DNA of 19,216 bases from an uncultured Collinsella sp. (GTDB lineage Bacteria > Actinomycetota > Coriobacteriia > Coriobacteriales > Coriobacteriaceae), in NCBI GenBank assembly GCA_902470925.1, contig CABRIF010000036.1, positions 1 through 19,216 of the forward strand. The letters are read 5' to 3'. The position numbers and the translations under genes were made by a program. Below the pieces are notes generated by a model, which saw nothing but the letters and a program-made list of their open reading frames with translations, was not told where the DNA came from and did not search any database. The first letter of the stretch is position 1; each line of letters starts with the position of its first letter. This document shows, in pieces, positions 8,443 to 15,647 of the stretch.

Positions 8443-9123
8443 ATGACGGAAAGGACATGCGCGGTGGTCGAAGCGGTTGTGTTTGACATGGACGGGACGT
8501 TGGTTGATTCGGAGAGCGTCAGCGTGGCCTCGTGGCGCGCAACCGCCGCCGAGCTCGGCTTCCCGTGGCCCGATTCCGTTGGGCGCACGCTGATCGGCCG
8601 CAACGTCACGTCGTGCATGAAGCTGCTGACGGACCATCTGCAGGGCGATTCTGAACTGGCCGAGCGTGCCATGCAGCTGCATATCGACCTGTTCAACATC
8701 ATGGCCGAAAACGACCTGCAGCTTATGGCCGGTGCGCGTGAGGCATTGCAGGCGTTGAAGGGGGCCGGGATGCGCGTGGGGCTGGCAACGTCCACGCATC
8801 GCGTGCGCGCGGAGCAGCGCCTGGTGCGCTTCGATTTGCTCGGAGCCTTCGATGCGATGGTGTTCGGAGATGAGGTGGAGCGCAGCAAGCCGAAGCCCGA
8901 CATCTTTGTGGAAGGTGCGCGCCGCCTGGGCGTGGAGCCGGGCCGGTGTGCGGCGATTGAGGACTCGTTCAACGGGGTGCGTGCGGGCCATGCTGCCGGC
9001 ATGCACGTGTTCATGGTGCCCGACCTGGTGGAGCCTACGCCCGAGATCGCGTCGCTGTGCGATGCGGTGTTGCGGAGCCTGCACGAGCTGCCGGCGGCAT
9101 TGGGGATTGCGGCAGAGAAATAG
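8443..9123 (+). CDS. HAD superfamily hydrolase, beta-phosphoglucomutase-like
   Basis: The 226-residue protein has all four HAD motifs: DMDGT with Asp15 and Asp17, ATSTH as motif II, RSKPKPD with the motif III lysine, and AIEDSFNG as motif IV. The helical cap between motifs I and II places it in subfamily IA with beta-phosphoglucomutase and small phosphosugar phosphatases. The substrate cannot be assigned. The start MTERTC is chosen because the DMDG motif should lie within about 15 residues of the N terminus; the longer open frame upstream runs antisense through larE. No good ribosome site precedes it; TAGAAT at 8420-8425 could be a -10 box giving a very short leader. It diverges from larE with an 81-bp gap. 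Confidence 0.85.
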   Translation: MTERTCAVVEAVVFDMDGTLVDSESVSVASWRATAAELGFPWPDSVGRTLIGRNVTSCMKLLTDHLQGDSELAERAMQLHIDLFNIMAENDLQLMAGAREALQALKGAGMRVGLATSTHRVRAEQRLVRFDLLGAFDAMVFGDEVERSKPKPDIFVEGARRLGVEPGRCAAIEDSFNGVRAGHAAGMHVFMVPDLVEPTPEIASLCDAVLRSLHELPAALGIAAEK

Positions 9124-9296
9124 GGGCCAGCCGAGCCGCTACCCCCGTGTGCGGCGTGTGCACGGGCGCGCGTCGCACGTACCTTGCAGGCCCTCGCGGC
9201 GCCTTGCGCCTGGAAACGGGTACGGTGCGCAGCCGTGCAGTCAACGAAACGGGCGGCTCCATGCGTTCGAGACGCCATCCGACGCCCGCAGCGCAC

Positions 9297-9338
9297 AGCG
9301 CCCGCTTCCGCTGGAGAGAGATAGCGGGAACGGGCGCT
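9297..9338 (+). terminator. 16-bp imperfect hairpin downstream of the HAD gene
   Basis: AGCGCCCGCTTCCGCT (9297-9312) pairs with AGCGGGAACGGGCGCT (9323-9338) with two mismatches around a 10-base loop. No T-run follows. The rest of 9124-9365 shows no gene or RNA that I recognise. Confidence 0.4.
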
Positions 9339-9365
9339 CGGCCATGCGCTGCCGATTCGGGTTAA

Positions 9366-9398
9366 GCCGGGCCGCCTTGGCAGCGAAGGCGGCCCGGC
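9366..9398. terminator. Perfect 13-bp hairpin between convergent HAD and fucO genes
   Basis: GCCGGGCCGCCTT (9366-9378) is exactly complementary to AAGGCGGCCCGGC (9386-9398), loop GGCAGCG. It lies 24 bases beyond the fucO stop and could stop transcription from both sides. A T-tract is lacking on either strand. Confidence 0.6.
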
Positions 9399-9421
9399 AT
9401 CGAGTTGTCTTGGGGCAAAAC

Positions 9422-10582
9422 CTACTTCATGATCTTGCGGAACAGGCTCACGACGTCGTCATAGGCGGCCTCGCGGGGGTTGCCCGGGAAGCAGGCGTCG
9501 GCCATGGCATCGCGCGCGAGGGTGTCGAGCTCGTCTTCGGTGATGGCGTCGCAGGTCTTGGGGATCCGCACGTCCTCGGACAGCTGCTTGACCGCGGCGA
9601 TGGCGGCGTCGGCTGCCTCGTCGGTGCTCATGCCGCTGGTATCCACACCCATAGCCACGGCAACCTGCGCCAGGCGCTCGGTCACCACGGGCTTGTTGAA
9701 CTCCATCGCGATGGGCAGCAGCATGGCGCAGGCCACGCCGTGCGGCGTGTCGAAGTGCGCAGACAGCGTGTGCGCCATGGCGTGGTCGACGCCCAGGCCG
9801 ACGTTGGAGAAGCCCATGCCGGCGATGTACTGGGCAAGCGCCATGCCTTCGCGGCCGGAGCCCGGCGTGCCGCTTGTGGCCTCGGCCACGGCATCGCGCA
9901 GGTGCTTGGAGATCAGCTCGATGGCCTTGAGGTGGAACATGTCAGACATCTCCCAGGCGCCCTGGGTGGTATAGCCCTCGATCGCGTGGGTGAGCGCGTC
10001 CATGCCGGTGCTCGCGGTGAGGCCGGCGGGCATGGTGACCATCATCTCGGGGTCGACGACGGCCACCTCGGGTGCGTCGTTGGTGTCAACGCACACGAAC
10101 TTGCGGACCTTCTCCACATCGGTGATGACGTAGTTGATGGTGACCTCGGCTGCGGTGCCGGCCGTGGTGGGGACGGCGATGGTGAACACGGCATGGTTCT
10201 TGGTGTCGGCCACGCCCTCCAGGCTGCGGACGTCGGCGAACTCGGGGTTGGTGATGATGACGCCGATGGCCTTGGCCGTATCCATGGCCGAGCCACCGCC
10301 GATCGTTACGATGGAGTCAGCCTCGGCGGCCTTGAAGGCCTCAACGCCGTCGGTGACGTTTTCGATGGTGGGGTTGGGCTTGATGTCGGAGTAGACGCTG
10401 TAGGCGATGCCCGCCTCATCGAGCAGGTCGGTGACCTTGCCCGCCACCCCGAACTTCACGAGGTCGGGGTCGGTGCAGACGAAGACCTTCTTGCAGCCGC
10501 GGCGGCTAAGCTCACCCGGGATCTCCTGGATGGCGCCGGCCCCGTGGTAGGAGATGGTGTTCAAAACGATGCGATTTGCCAT
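9422..10582 (-). CDS. fucO: Lactaldehyde reductase (iron-containing alcohol dehydrogenase)
   Basis: The 386-residue protein has the group III Fe-dependent alcohol dehydrogenase signature: GGGSAMD (95-101) for NAD binding, and metal ligands Asp195, His199, His267 and His281 in GMDALTHAIEGY and DHAMAH...TPHG. The spacing equals that of E. coli FucO (D196, H200, H263, H277). It reduces L-lactaldehyde to 1,2-propanediol with NADH, clearing the aldehyde made by the RhaD aldolase. The start at 10582 is preceded by AGAAAGGA at 8-base spacing; upstream in-frame codons have no ribosome site and run through the control region. It is divergent from rhaB, sharing a 526-bp intergenic region with LacI-type operators. 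TATGAT at 10658-10663 (minus strand) is a possible -10, but no good -35 matches it. Confidence 0.9.
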   Translation of the reverse strand: MANRIVLNTISYHGAGAIQEIPGELSRRGCKKVFVCTDPDLVKFGVAGKVTDLLDEAGIAYSVYSDIKPNPTIENVTDGVEAFKAAEADSIVTIGGGSAMDTAKAIGVIITNPEFADVRSLEGVADTKNHAVFTIAVPTTAGTAAEVTINYVITDVEKVRKFVCVDTNDAPEVAVVDPEMMVTMPAGLTASTGMDALTHAIEGYTTQGAWEMSDMFHLKAIELISKHLRDAVAEATSGTPGSGREGMALAQYIAGMGFSNVGLGVDHAMAHTLSAHFDTPHGVACAMLLPIAMEFNKPVVTERLAQVAVAMGVDTSGMSTDEAADAAIAAVKQLSEDVRIPKTCDAITEDELDTLARDAMADACFPGNPREAAYDDVVSLFRKIMK

Positions 10583-10692
10583 GGTGCAGTCCTTTCTCGC
10601 TGGTTGACCACGCGAATCCGAGAACGAAGACGCTGCGGCCCGCGTGCCGATGCTCCCATCATACGCCGACAAGCGACTGTTGCTTCCACAAA

Positions 10693-10704
10693 TGAAACGC
10701 TTCA
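10693..10704. promoter_or_regulatory. LacI-type operator O1
   Basis: TGAAACGCTTCA is a near-perfect 12-bp palindrome of the LacI/GalR type. It lies about 30 bp upstream of the possible fucO -10 box and 83 bp from O2, so it could serve fucO directly and rhaB by looping. Confidence 0.75.
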
Positions 10705-10713
10705 AGTTAAATC

Positions 10714-10748
10714 GACCGTTCACCGATGAAAACCGACCGCTCGCCGGG
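10714..10748. promoter_or_regulatory. 35-bp conserved control block, rhaB/fucO copy
   Basis: GACCGTTCACCGA, spacer TGAAAACC, GACCGCTCGCCGG and G: the 21-bp-period direct repeat shared 32/35 with 1661-1695. It contains TTCACCGATGAA (10719-10730), a near-palindrome. It ends about 20 bp upstream of the rhaB -35 box, a typical activator position. Confidence 0.75.
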
Positions 10749-10767
10749 AAGACTTCCGGGATAACCC

Positions 10768-10796
10768 TTGCATTATGAATCGCTTCAAAATAAGAT
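10768..10796 (+). promoter_or_regulatory. Sigma-70-type promoter of the rhaB operon
   Basis: TTGCAT (10768-10773) and TAAGAT (10791-10796) are separated by exactly 17 bp. Transcription would start near 10803, leaving a leader of about 305 nt before rhaB. Operator O2 fills the spacer and O3 follows the start site. Confidence 0.65.
10776..10787. promoter_or_regulatory. LacI-type operator O2
   Basis: TGAATCGCTTCA sits between the -35 and -10 boxes, so a bound repressor would block polymerase. It differs from O1 by one base. Confidence 0.7.
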
Positions 10797-10810
10797 GTGA
10801 CAGCGAAAAA

Positions 10811-10822
10811 TGAAACGTTTCA
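10811..10822. promoter_or_regulatory. LacI-type operator O3
   Basis: TGAAACGTTTCA is a perfect 12-bp palindrome starting 35 bp after O2 and just beyond the predicted transcription start. The LacI-family gene at 18059-19138 is the obvious candidate ligand. Confidence 0.75.
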
Positions 10823-10887
10823 AGAAAGAAGCGGCTGTTGCAACAGTGGAAATGAGAGTCCGCAGAGACATCGGAGACAGTGAACAA

Positions 10888-11095
10888 GGGAACCCAAAGC
10901 GGCGGGCAGAGGTGCCCGAAGCAACGAGTGGAGGTGCTCGGGGCAATGAGTGGAGGTGCCTAAAGCAACGAGCAAGGGAACCCGAAGCAGCGGGCAAGGC
11001 GTTCAGAGCAACGGGCAAAGGCGCCCGGAGCAACGAGCAGGGGCACCAAGAGCAACGGGCAAAGCTGCTCACAGGGGCACCAAGAGCAACGAGAA
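10888..11095 (+). repeat. Nine-unit 21-23-bp tandem array in the rhaB leader
   Basis: Units begin at 10888, 10910, 10932, 10954, 10976, 10998, 11019, 11040 and 11073, most 22 bp long with one 10-bp interruption at 11063-11072. The consensus is roughly AGGNGCCCGAAGCAACGRGC followed by AA. The array lies wholly between the predicted start site and the rhaB ribosome site, so it would be transcribed. Units are purine-rich on the RNA strand and several carry GGAGG. They do not fold on themselves and the unit length is not a multiple of three. A five-codon frame (10946-10963) lies inside. Confidence 0.8.
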
Positions 11096-11108
11096 AGGAA
11101 GGCAACAC

Positions 11109-12632
11109 ATGCAAACGAGCAAGGTGGACGATGCGCCGATGGCGGACACAGCGGTGCCCGTCGGCCACGCAGCCTATGCGGCGGTAGACATCGGCGCTTC
11201 GAGCGGCCGCGTGCTCATGGGCTGGGTCGAGGACGGCACCATGAGGCTGGAAGAGGTCTATCGCTTCGACAACCTGCAGCATCGCCGGGATGGTCACGAT
11301 TGCTGGGATGTCGAGGCCCTGTTCGACCATGTGCTGCGCGGTCTCAAGGTTGCCAAGGAGCAGACGGGCGCGGTGCCGGCAAGCATCGGCATCGACACCT
11401 GGGCGGTGGACTTCGTGCTGCTGGATGCCGAAGATCGTCTGGTGGGCGACGCGGTGGCCTATCGCGATGACCGCACCCAGGGCATGTATGAGGTTGCGGA
11501 TGCGCTCATGTCTCCGCAGGAGGTCTACGCGCGCACCGGCATCCAGCGGCAGCCGTTCAACACGGTCTACCAGCTGCTGGCGCTCAAACGCGAGCATCCG
11601 GAGCAGCTTGACGCCGCGCGCACCCTCCTCATGATTCCCGATTACCTGAACTTCCGCCTCACGGGCCGCAAAACATGCGAATACACCAACGCCACCTCAA
11701 CGAGCCTGCTGAACGCTCGAACCCAGCAGTGGGATGCGGGCATCCTCGACGCCATGGATCTACCGCACGAGATCTTCCTGGCGCCGAGCATGCCGGGCAC
11801 GGTGGTGGGTGCGCTGGCACCCGAGGTCGCGGCGAGGGTGGGATATGAATCCACCGTGGTGCTGCCCGCCACGCATGATACCGGGTCGGCGTTTCTGGCG
11901 GTGCCCGCACGCGATGACCAGGCGGTCTATCTCTCGTCCGGCACCTGGAGCCTGCTGGGTGTGGAGAACGCGGAGCCCATCACCACGCCTGAGAGCTTCG
12001 CACGGAACTTTACCAACGAAGGCGGCTACGACCTGCGCTTTCGGTACCTCAAGAACATCATGGGCCTGTGGATGAATCAGTCTGTCCGCCGCGAGGTCAA
12101 CGGCGTGGATTACGTTGAGGGCAAAACGGAGCATCATGCGCTGCTCGACCACCAGGTCGACTTCGATGAACTGCGTGCGCTGTGTCGCGAGGCGGAACCG
12201 TTTGCGTCCTACATCGACGTGCAGGATGCGCGATTCCTGGCGCCGGATTCCATGATCGACGAGATCCGTGCGGCGTGTGCGGAAGCGGGGCAGCCCGTTC
12301 CGCAGACCATCGGCGAGGTCATGCGGACGATCTATGTGAGCATGGGCCGCTGTTACGCGCAGGCGGTGGAGGGGCTGCAGGAGCTGACCGGCAAGACCTA
12401 TACCTCGGTGAACATCGTGGGCGGCGGGTGCCAGGACTACTACCTCAACCAGGTCACCGCCGATGCCTGCGGCCTGCCCGTGTTCGCGGGTCCCATCGAG
12501 GGGACGAGCATCGGCAACCTGATTGTCCAGATGATCGCCGGTGGCACGTTCGCCTCGCTCGCCGAAGCGCGTGCGTGCGTGGCCCGCAGTTTCGACGTGC
12601 AGGAGTTTACGCCCGCCACCCCGCGCGGGTAG
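11109..12632 (+). CDS. rhaB: Rhamnulokinase (FGGY family)
   Basis: The 507-residue protein shows the RhaB-type FGGY signatures: DIGASSGRVLMG near residue 27, GIDTWAVDFVLLD, YRDDRT, the ATP-site segment HDTGSAF and YLSSGTWSLLG, and FTNEGGYDLRFRYLKNIMGL, which distinguishes rhamnulokinases from other FGGY kinases. It phosphorylates L-rhamnulose to L-rhamnulose 1-phosphate with ATP in the cytoplasm. The start is set by AGGAAGG six bases before ATG 11109; the open frame upstream is the leader repeat array. It is the first gene of the operon and is followed after 136 bp by the sugar porter. A related activity on L-fuculose cannot be excluded from sequence alone. Repression by the LacI-type operators at 10693, 10776 and 10811 is inferred. 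Confidence 0.9.
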   Translation: MQTSKVDDAPMADTAVPVGHAAYAAVDIGASSGRVLMGWVEDGTMRLEEVYRFDNLQHRRDGHDCWDVEALFDHVLRGLKVAKEQTGAVPASIGIDTWAVDFVLLDAEDRLVGDAVAYRDDRTQGMYEVADALMSPQEVYARTGIQRQPFNTVYQLLALKREHPEQLDAARTLLMIPDYLNFRLTGRKTCEYTNATSTSLLNARTQQWDAGILDAMDLPHEIFLAPSMPGTVVGALAPEVAARVGYESTVVLPATHDTGSAFLAVPARDDQAVYLSSGTWSLLGVENAEPITTPESFARNFTNEGGYDLRFRYLKNIMGLWMNQSVRREVNGVDYVEGKTEHHALLDHQVDFDELRALCREAEPFASYIDVQDARFLAPDSMIDEIRAACAEAGQPVPQTIGEVMRTIYVSMGRCYAQAVEGLQELTGKTYTSVNIVGGGCQDYYLNQVTADACGLPVFAGPIEGTSIGNLIVQMIAGGTFASLAEARACVARSFDVQEFTPATPRG

Positions 12633-12681
12633 GACGGCTTGTCGGTTCGACGTTAGGTGGACGTCCGGATGTTATGCGCGC

Positions 12682-12718
12682 GACGGCCCCGGGATGCTGG
12701 GGAGCTTGCGGGGCCGTC
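12682..12718 (+). promoter_or_regulatory. Intercistronic hairpin between rhaB and the porter
   Basis: GACGGCCCCG (12682-12691) pairs exactly with CGGGGCCGTC (12709-12718). A second small stem, GCTGTGC-TCA-GCACAGC, follows at 12726-12742. With no T-run these look more like mRNA processing or stability elements, or a partial terminator that sets porter levels. Confidence 0.5.
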
Positions 12719-12768
12719 AAACAGGGCTGTGCTCAGCACAGCTGCACTTCAATAGTAAAGGAGCAGAT

Positions 12769-14016
12769 ATGAAAACCACGCGAGAGCGCCACGTGAATCC
12801 GTGGTGGGTGGCCATTGTTTCGGGCATGGCCTCCTACATCGATTCGTGCGCCATCATATCCTCGGGTACGGCGCTCGTCATCTATCAGACCACCTTCGGT
12901 CTCAGCAACACCGAGTTCGGCCTGATCTCTGCGGCGCTTACGTTCTGCATTGCCATCGGTTCCATTTTGGGCGGCAGTATGGGCGACCGCTTCGGTCGCA
13001 AGCCGGTGTTCTCAGTCACCATGGCTATGCTCATTCTGGGAGCGGTCATCATGGTGTTCGCCACTACGTTCCCGGTGCTGCTGGCAGGCGAGGTCCTCAT
13101 GGGCATCGGCGTCGGTGCCGATCTGCCCGTGTCGCTAGCCACTATCGCGGAGGAGGCTCCCGACGACAAGCGCGGAAAGATGCTGCTGTTCTCCGATATC
13201 CTGTGGGTCGTTGGCATCGTTGTTGCCCAGGGCATCGGTGCCCTGGTGGGCGATTGGGGCTATGCGGGTGGCCAAATCATGTTCGCCCAGCTCGCCATCA
13301 TCTCCACGGTCGTGCTTATCGCCCGTCAAACTATTCCGGAGTCTCCGGTATGGATTCAGGCGCACGAGGACCGTTTGGCCGGCAAGGTGAGCGCCGAGGC
13401 GCAGGGCAAGATCTCCGAGCTGTTCAAGAGTCCGTATGCCAAGCCGTTCATCGCTCTGGCCATCTTCTACATCGGCACGAACATCCCGGCGAATTCGCTC
13501 GGCCAGTTCTCCACGTGGATCGGCGCGAACGTTGTGGATCTGCCCATATCCGTGGTGTCCACTATCGGTCTTGTCTGCTATCCCATCCGCGCCCTGCTCG
13601 ACATCGTGTTCATGAAGTTCGTCGATACCGAAAAGCGCATGCCGCTGTTCTACATGGGCGCCGTGTTGTATCTGCTCGGCTTCCTGGCGTTCCCGATCTT
13701 CGGGGCATCCACGGCAACGTACGTGGCAACGCAGCTGCTCTATTGCGTCGGCGCCGCATTCGCCTTCGAAGGCATTCTGAAGGTTTGGATGCAGGAGTGC
13801 TTCCCCACGCTGTTGCGCACTACGGCCAACGGAGCCATCGTATTTTCGTCGCGCTTCCTGTGCGCGGTGGCCGGCTCCTTCACTGCGACGTTCATCGCCT
13901 CTGCCGGCTACAAGGTTGCCTTCCTGGTCCTGTCGGCACTGTGCCTCATGGGCTTCGCTGCCGCCGTCTGGGCCTTCCACGGTAAGCGCTACAACGCGTT
14001 CGAGGGTAGGGAGTAA
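12769..14016 (+). CDS. MFS sugar porter, probable L-rhamnose/L-fucose importer
   Basis: The 415-residue protein is almost entirely hydrophobic with about 12 membrane segments. It has motif A GDRFGRKP (72-79) after the second segment and PESPVW (190-195) after the sixth, both hallmarks of the sugar porter branch of the major facilitator superfamily. It is expected to move a sugar with protons across the cytoplasmic membrane. It is not of the RhaT or FucP type; the substrate is inferred only from its place between rhaB and the isomerase. The start ATG follows AAAGGAG at 5 bases. The upstream open frame is spurious, running antiparallel to nothing and across the intercistronic hairpins. A terminator-like hairpin follows the gene. 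Confidence 0.85.
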   Translation: MKTTRERHVNPWWVAIVSGMASYIDSCAIISSGTALVIYQTTFGLSNTEFGLISAALTFCIAIGSILGGSMGDRFGRKPVFSVTMAMLILGAVIMVFATTFPVLLAGEVLMGIGVGADLPVSLATIAEEAPDDKRGKMLLFSDILWVVGIVVAQGIGALVGDWGYAGGQIMFAQLAIISTVVLIARQTIPESPVWIQAHEDRLAGKVSAEAQGKISELFKSPYAKPFIALAIFYIGTNIPANSLGQFSTWIGANVVDLPISVVSTIGLVCYPIRALLDIVFMKFVDTEKRMPLFYMGAVLYLLGFLAFPIFGASTATYVATQLLYCVGAAFAFEGILKVWMQECFPTLLRTTANGAIVFSSRFLCAVAGSFTATFIASAGYKVAFLVLSALCLMGFAAAVWAFHGKRYNAFEGRE

Positions 14017-14039
14017 TGCCCCTCGGTGCGTAAGGCGGA

Positions 14040-14083
14040 GGGCGCGGCGGACTGCGCTCCGCGCGGCTGCTGCGCCCGTTTTT
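14040..14083 (+). terminator. Hairpin with T-run after the porter gene
   Basis: GGGCGC at 14040-14045 and GCGCCC at 14072-14077 enclose a GC-rich stem with mismatches, followed by GTTTTT. This fits an intrinsic terminator. Because the isomerase and aldolase follow on the same strand, it probably reduces rather than ends read-through, or the downstream genes have their own promoter. Confidence 0.55.
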
Positions 14084-14132
14084 ACTTACACCTAAGACCC
14101 CAGCCTATATCTACGACTCCTGAGGAGGAATC

Positions 14133-15560
14133 ATGCTTGTAGAAACCAAAGCCAAGGTGGGTGTGTTCTCGATTGCGCTCGGTGCATATCTGCCGCAATT
14201 TCCGCAGCTAGTGCCTGAGTTCGAGCAGCAGTACGCCGCGTTCAAGGCCACGCTGCCCACAAGCGTGGAGCTTGTTGATGGCGGGATGGTGACCACCAAG
14301 GAGGCCGCGCAGCAGGCCGGCGACCTGTTCCGCGCCGCCGACGTCGACCTGGTGATTCTTCAGATGCTCACCTACGCCACGTCCTACAACGTGCTGCCCG
14401 CCGTGCGCGATCTGGACGTGCCCGTTGTGGTGGTGAACGTCCAGAAGAGGGCCCAGCCCGACTACGACCGCACAGACATCCCCACCTGGCTGGGCGAGCT
14501 GTACGCCTGCGGCGCGCCCGGCGAGGTGGTGGCCGACCTCAACCGTGCCGGCAAGCGGCACGCCGTGGTGACCGGCGTGGTTGAGGGCGGCGACGCCGAA
14601 GTGGCCCGCGAGCTTGACGAGTGGTGTCGCGCCGCCCAGGTGCGCCGTCGGCTGCGTTGCACGAACATCGCACAGATCGGCCGCCCGTATCCGGGCATGA
14701 TGGATCTCTACATCGACGAGACGAACCTCTACAACCGCCTCGGCCTCTACACCAAGCAGTTCGACTGGGAAAAGATGTGGGCCATCGCCGACGATATCGA
14801 CGACCAGGCGGCCATCGACGCTAAGGCGCGCGAGATTATCGACACCTTCGACATCGAGGGCGGCGCCGAAGTCTCCGACGAGTCCATCCAGCAGATGGCA
14901 TCCTACGTGGTGGCGTTCGAGCGCTGGGTGGTCGAGGAGGAGCTCGGCTTGGTGGCGAGCCACTACGACGGCTATGCGCAGGGGCGCGCCGGCGTGCTCG
15001 ACTCCATGCTGATTCCGGCGTTTTCCATGCTCATCAAGCAGGGGACGGCTTGCGCGGTCGAGGGCGATATCAAGGTGGCCATCGCCATGAGTATCTTGAA
15101 GACCATCGCCGGAACCGGCCAGCTGTCCGAGATGTATTCGATCGACTTCCCCGAGGACGTGGTCATCATCGGGCATTCCGGTTCGGGCGACGCCGACATC
15201 AGCCAGGCGCGCAAGCCCACGATGAAGATCGTCCCCGTGTTCCACGGCAAGGCGGGCGGCGGCTACCTCACGCAGTTCTATCCGCCGGTGGGTGACGTGA
15301 CCTATCTGGCGCTCACGCAGGACGCCGACGGCAACTTCAAGTTCGTGGTGGCCGAGGGCGTGAACCAGCCGGGGCCGATCTTCACGTTCGGCGATACGAA
15401 CATGCGCACCAAGTTCTCCATCGGGGCGCGCGCGTTCATGAATCGCTGGAACGAGACGGGCCCGACGCACCACATGGCGGCTGCGGTGGGGCGCCATATC
15501 GACACGATTTTGAAGGTGGCGAAGATTCTTAACGTGCCGGTGGATGTGGTGTGCCGCTAG
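14133..15560 (+). CDS. L-fucose/L-arabinose isomerase superfamily protein, likely deoxyhexose isomerase
   Basis: The 475-residue length and fold pattern match AraA-type sugar isomerases. Candidate Mn ligands are Glu310 (in CAVEGD), Glu333 or Asp338 (EMYSIDFP), His348 (IIGHSG) and His446 or His447 (GPTHH), closely tracking E306, E333, H350 and H450 of E. coli AraA as I recall them. It is not the RhaA type (a xylose-isomerase-like barrel) and is shorter than classical FucI (about 590). By pathway logic it must turn the imported 6-deoxyaldose into the ketose used by RhaB. So it is an L-rhamnose or L-fucose isomerase by context; arabinose is unlikely because no araB or araD is present. The ribosome site GAGGAGG lies five bases before ATG. 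It sits between the porter and rhaD. Confidence 0.8.
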   Translation: MLVETKAKVGVFSIALGAYLPQFPQLVPEFEQQYAAFKATLPTSVELVDGGMVTTKEAAQQAGDLFRAADVDLVILQMLTYATSYNVLPAVRDLDVPVVVVNVQKRAQPDYDRTDIPTWLGELYACGAPGEVVADLNRAGKRHAVVTGVVEGGDAEVARELDEWCRAAQVRRRLRCTNIAQIGRPYPGMMDLYIDETNLYNRLGLYTKQFDWEKMWAIADDIDDQAAIDAKAREIIDTFDIEGGAEVSDESIQQMASYVVAFERWVVEEELGLVASHYDGYAQGRAGVLDSMLIPAFSMLIKQGTACAVEGDIKVAIAMSILKTIAGTGQLSEMYSIDFPEDVVIIGHSGSGDADISQARKPTMKIVPVFHGKAGGGYLTQFYPPVGDVTYLALTQDADGNFKFVVAEGVNQPGPIFTFGDTNMRTKFSIGARAFMNRWNETGPTHHMAAAVGRHIDTILKVAKILNVPVDVVCR

Positions 15561-15647
15561 GCGCAGGTGCTGGGGCGAGGCGCCTCGGCGACAGGGTGCC
15601 GCCCCGCGCGGGTGCCGATTGGTTGTGCAACAGAAAGGATGAACAGG

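Noticed and set aside
8852..10729. Open plus-strand frame of 625 codons over the HAD gene end and fucO
   Set aside because: It is antisense to fucO, whose metal and NAD motifs are intact, and overlaps the HAD gene in another frame.
10810..11187. 125-codon basic frame starting MKRFKKEAA in operator O3, near the predicted transcript start
   Set aside because: It has no ribosome site, runs through the 22-bp array where small length differences would break it, and overlaps the rhaB start. A leaderless leader peptide is possible but unsupported.
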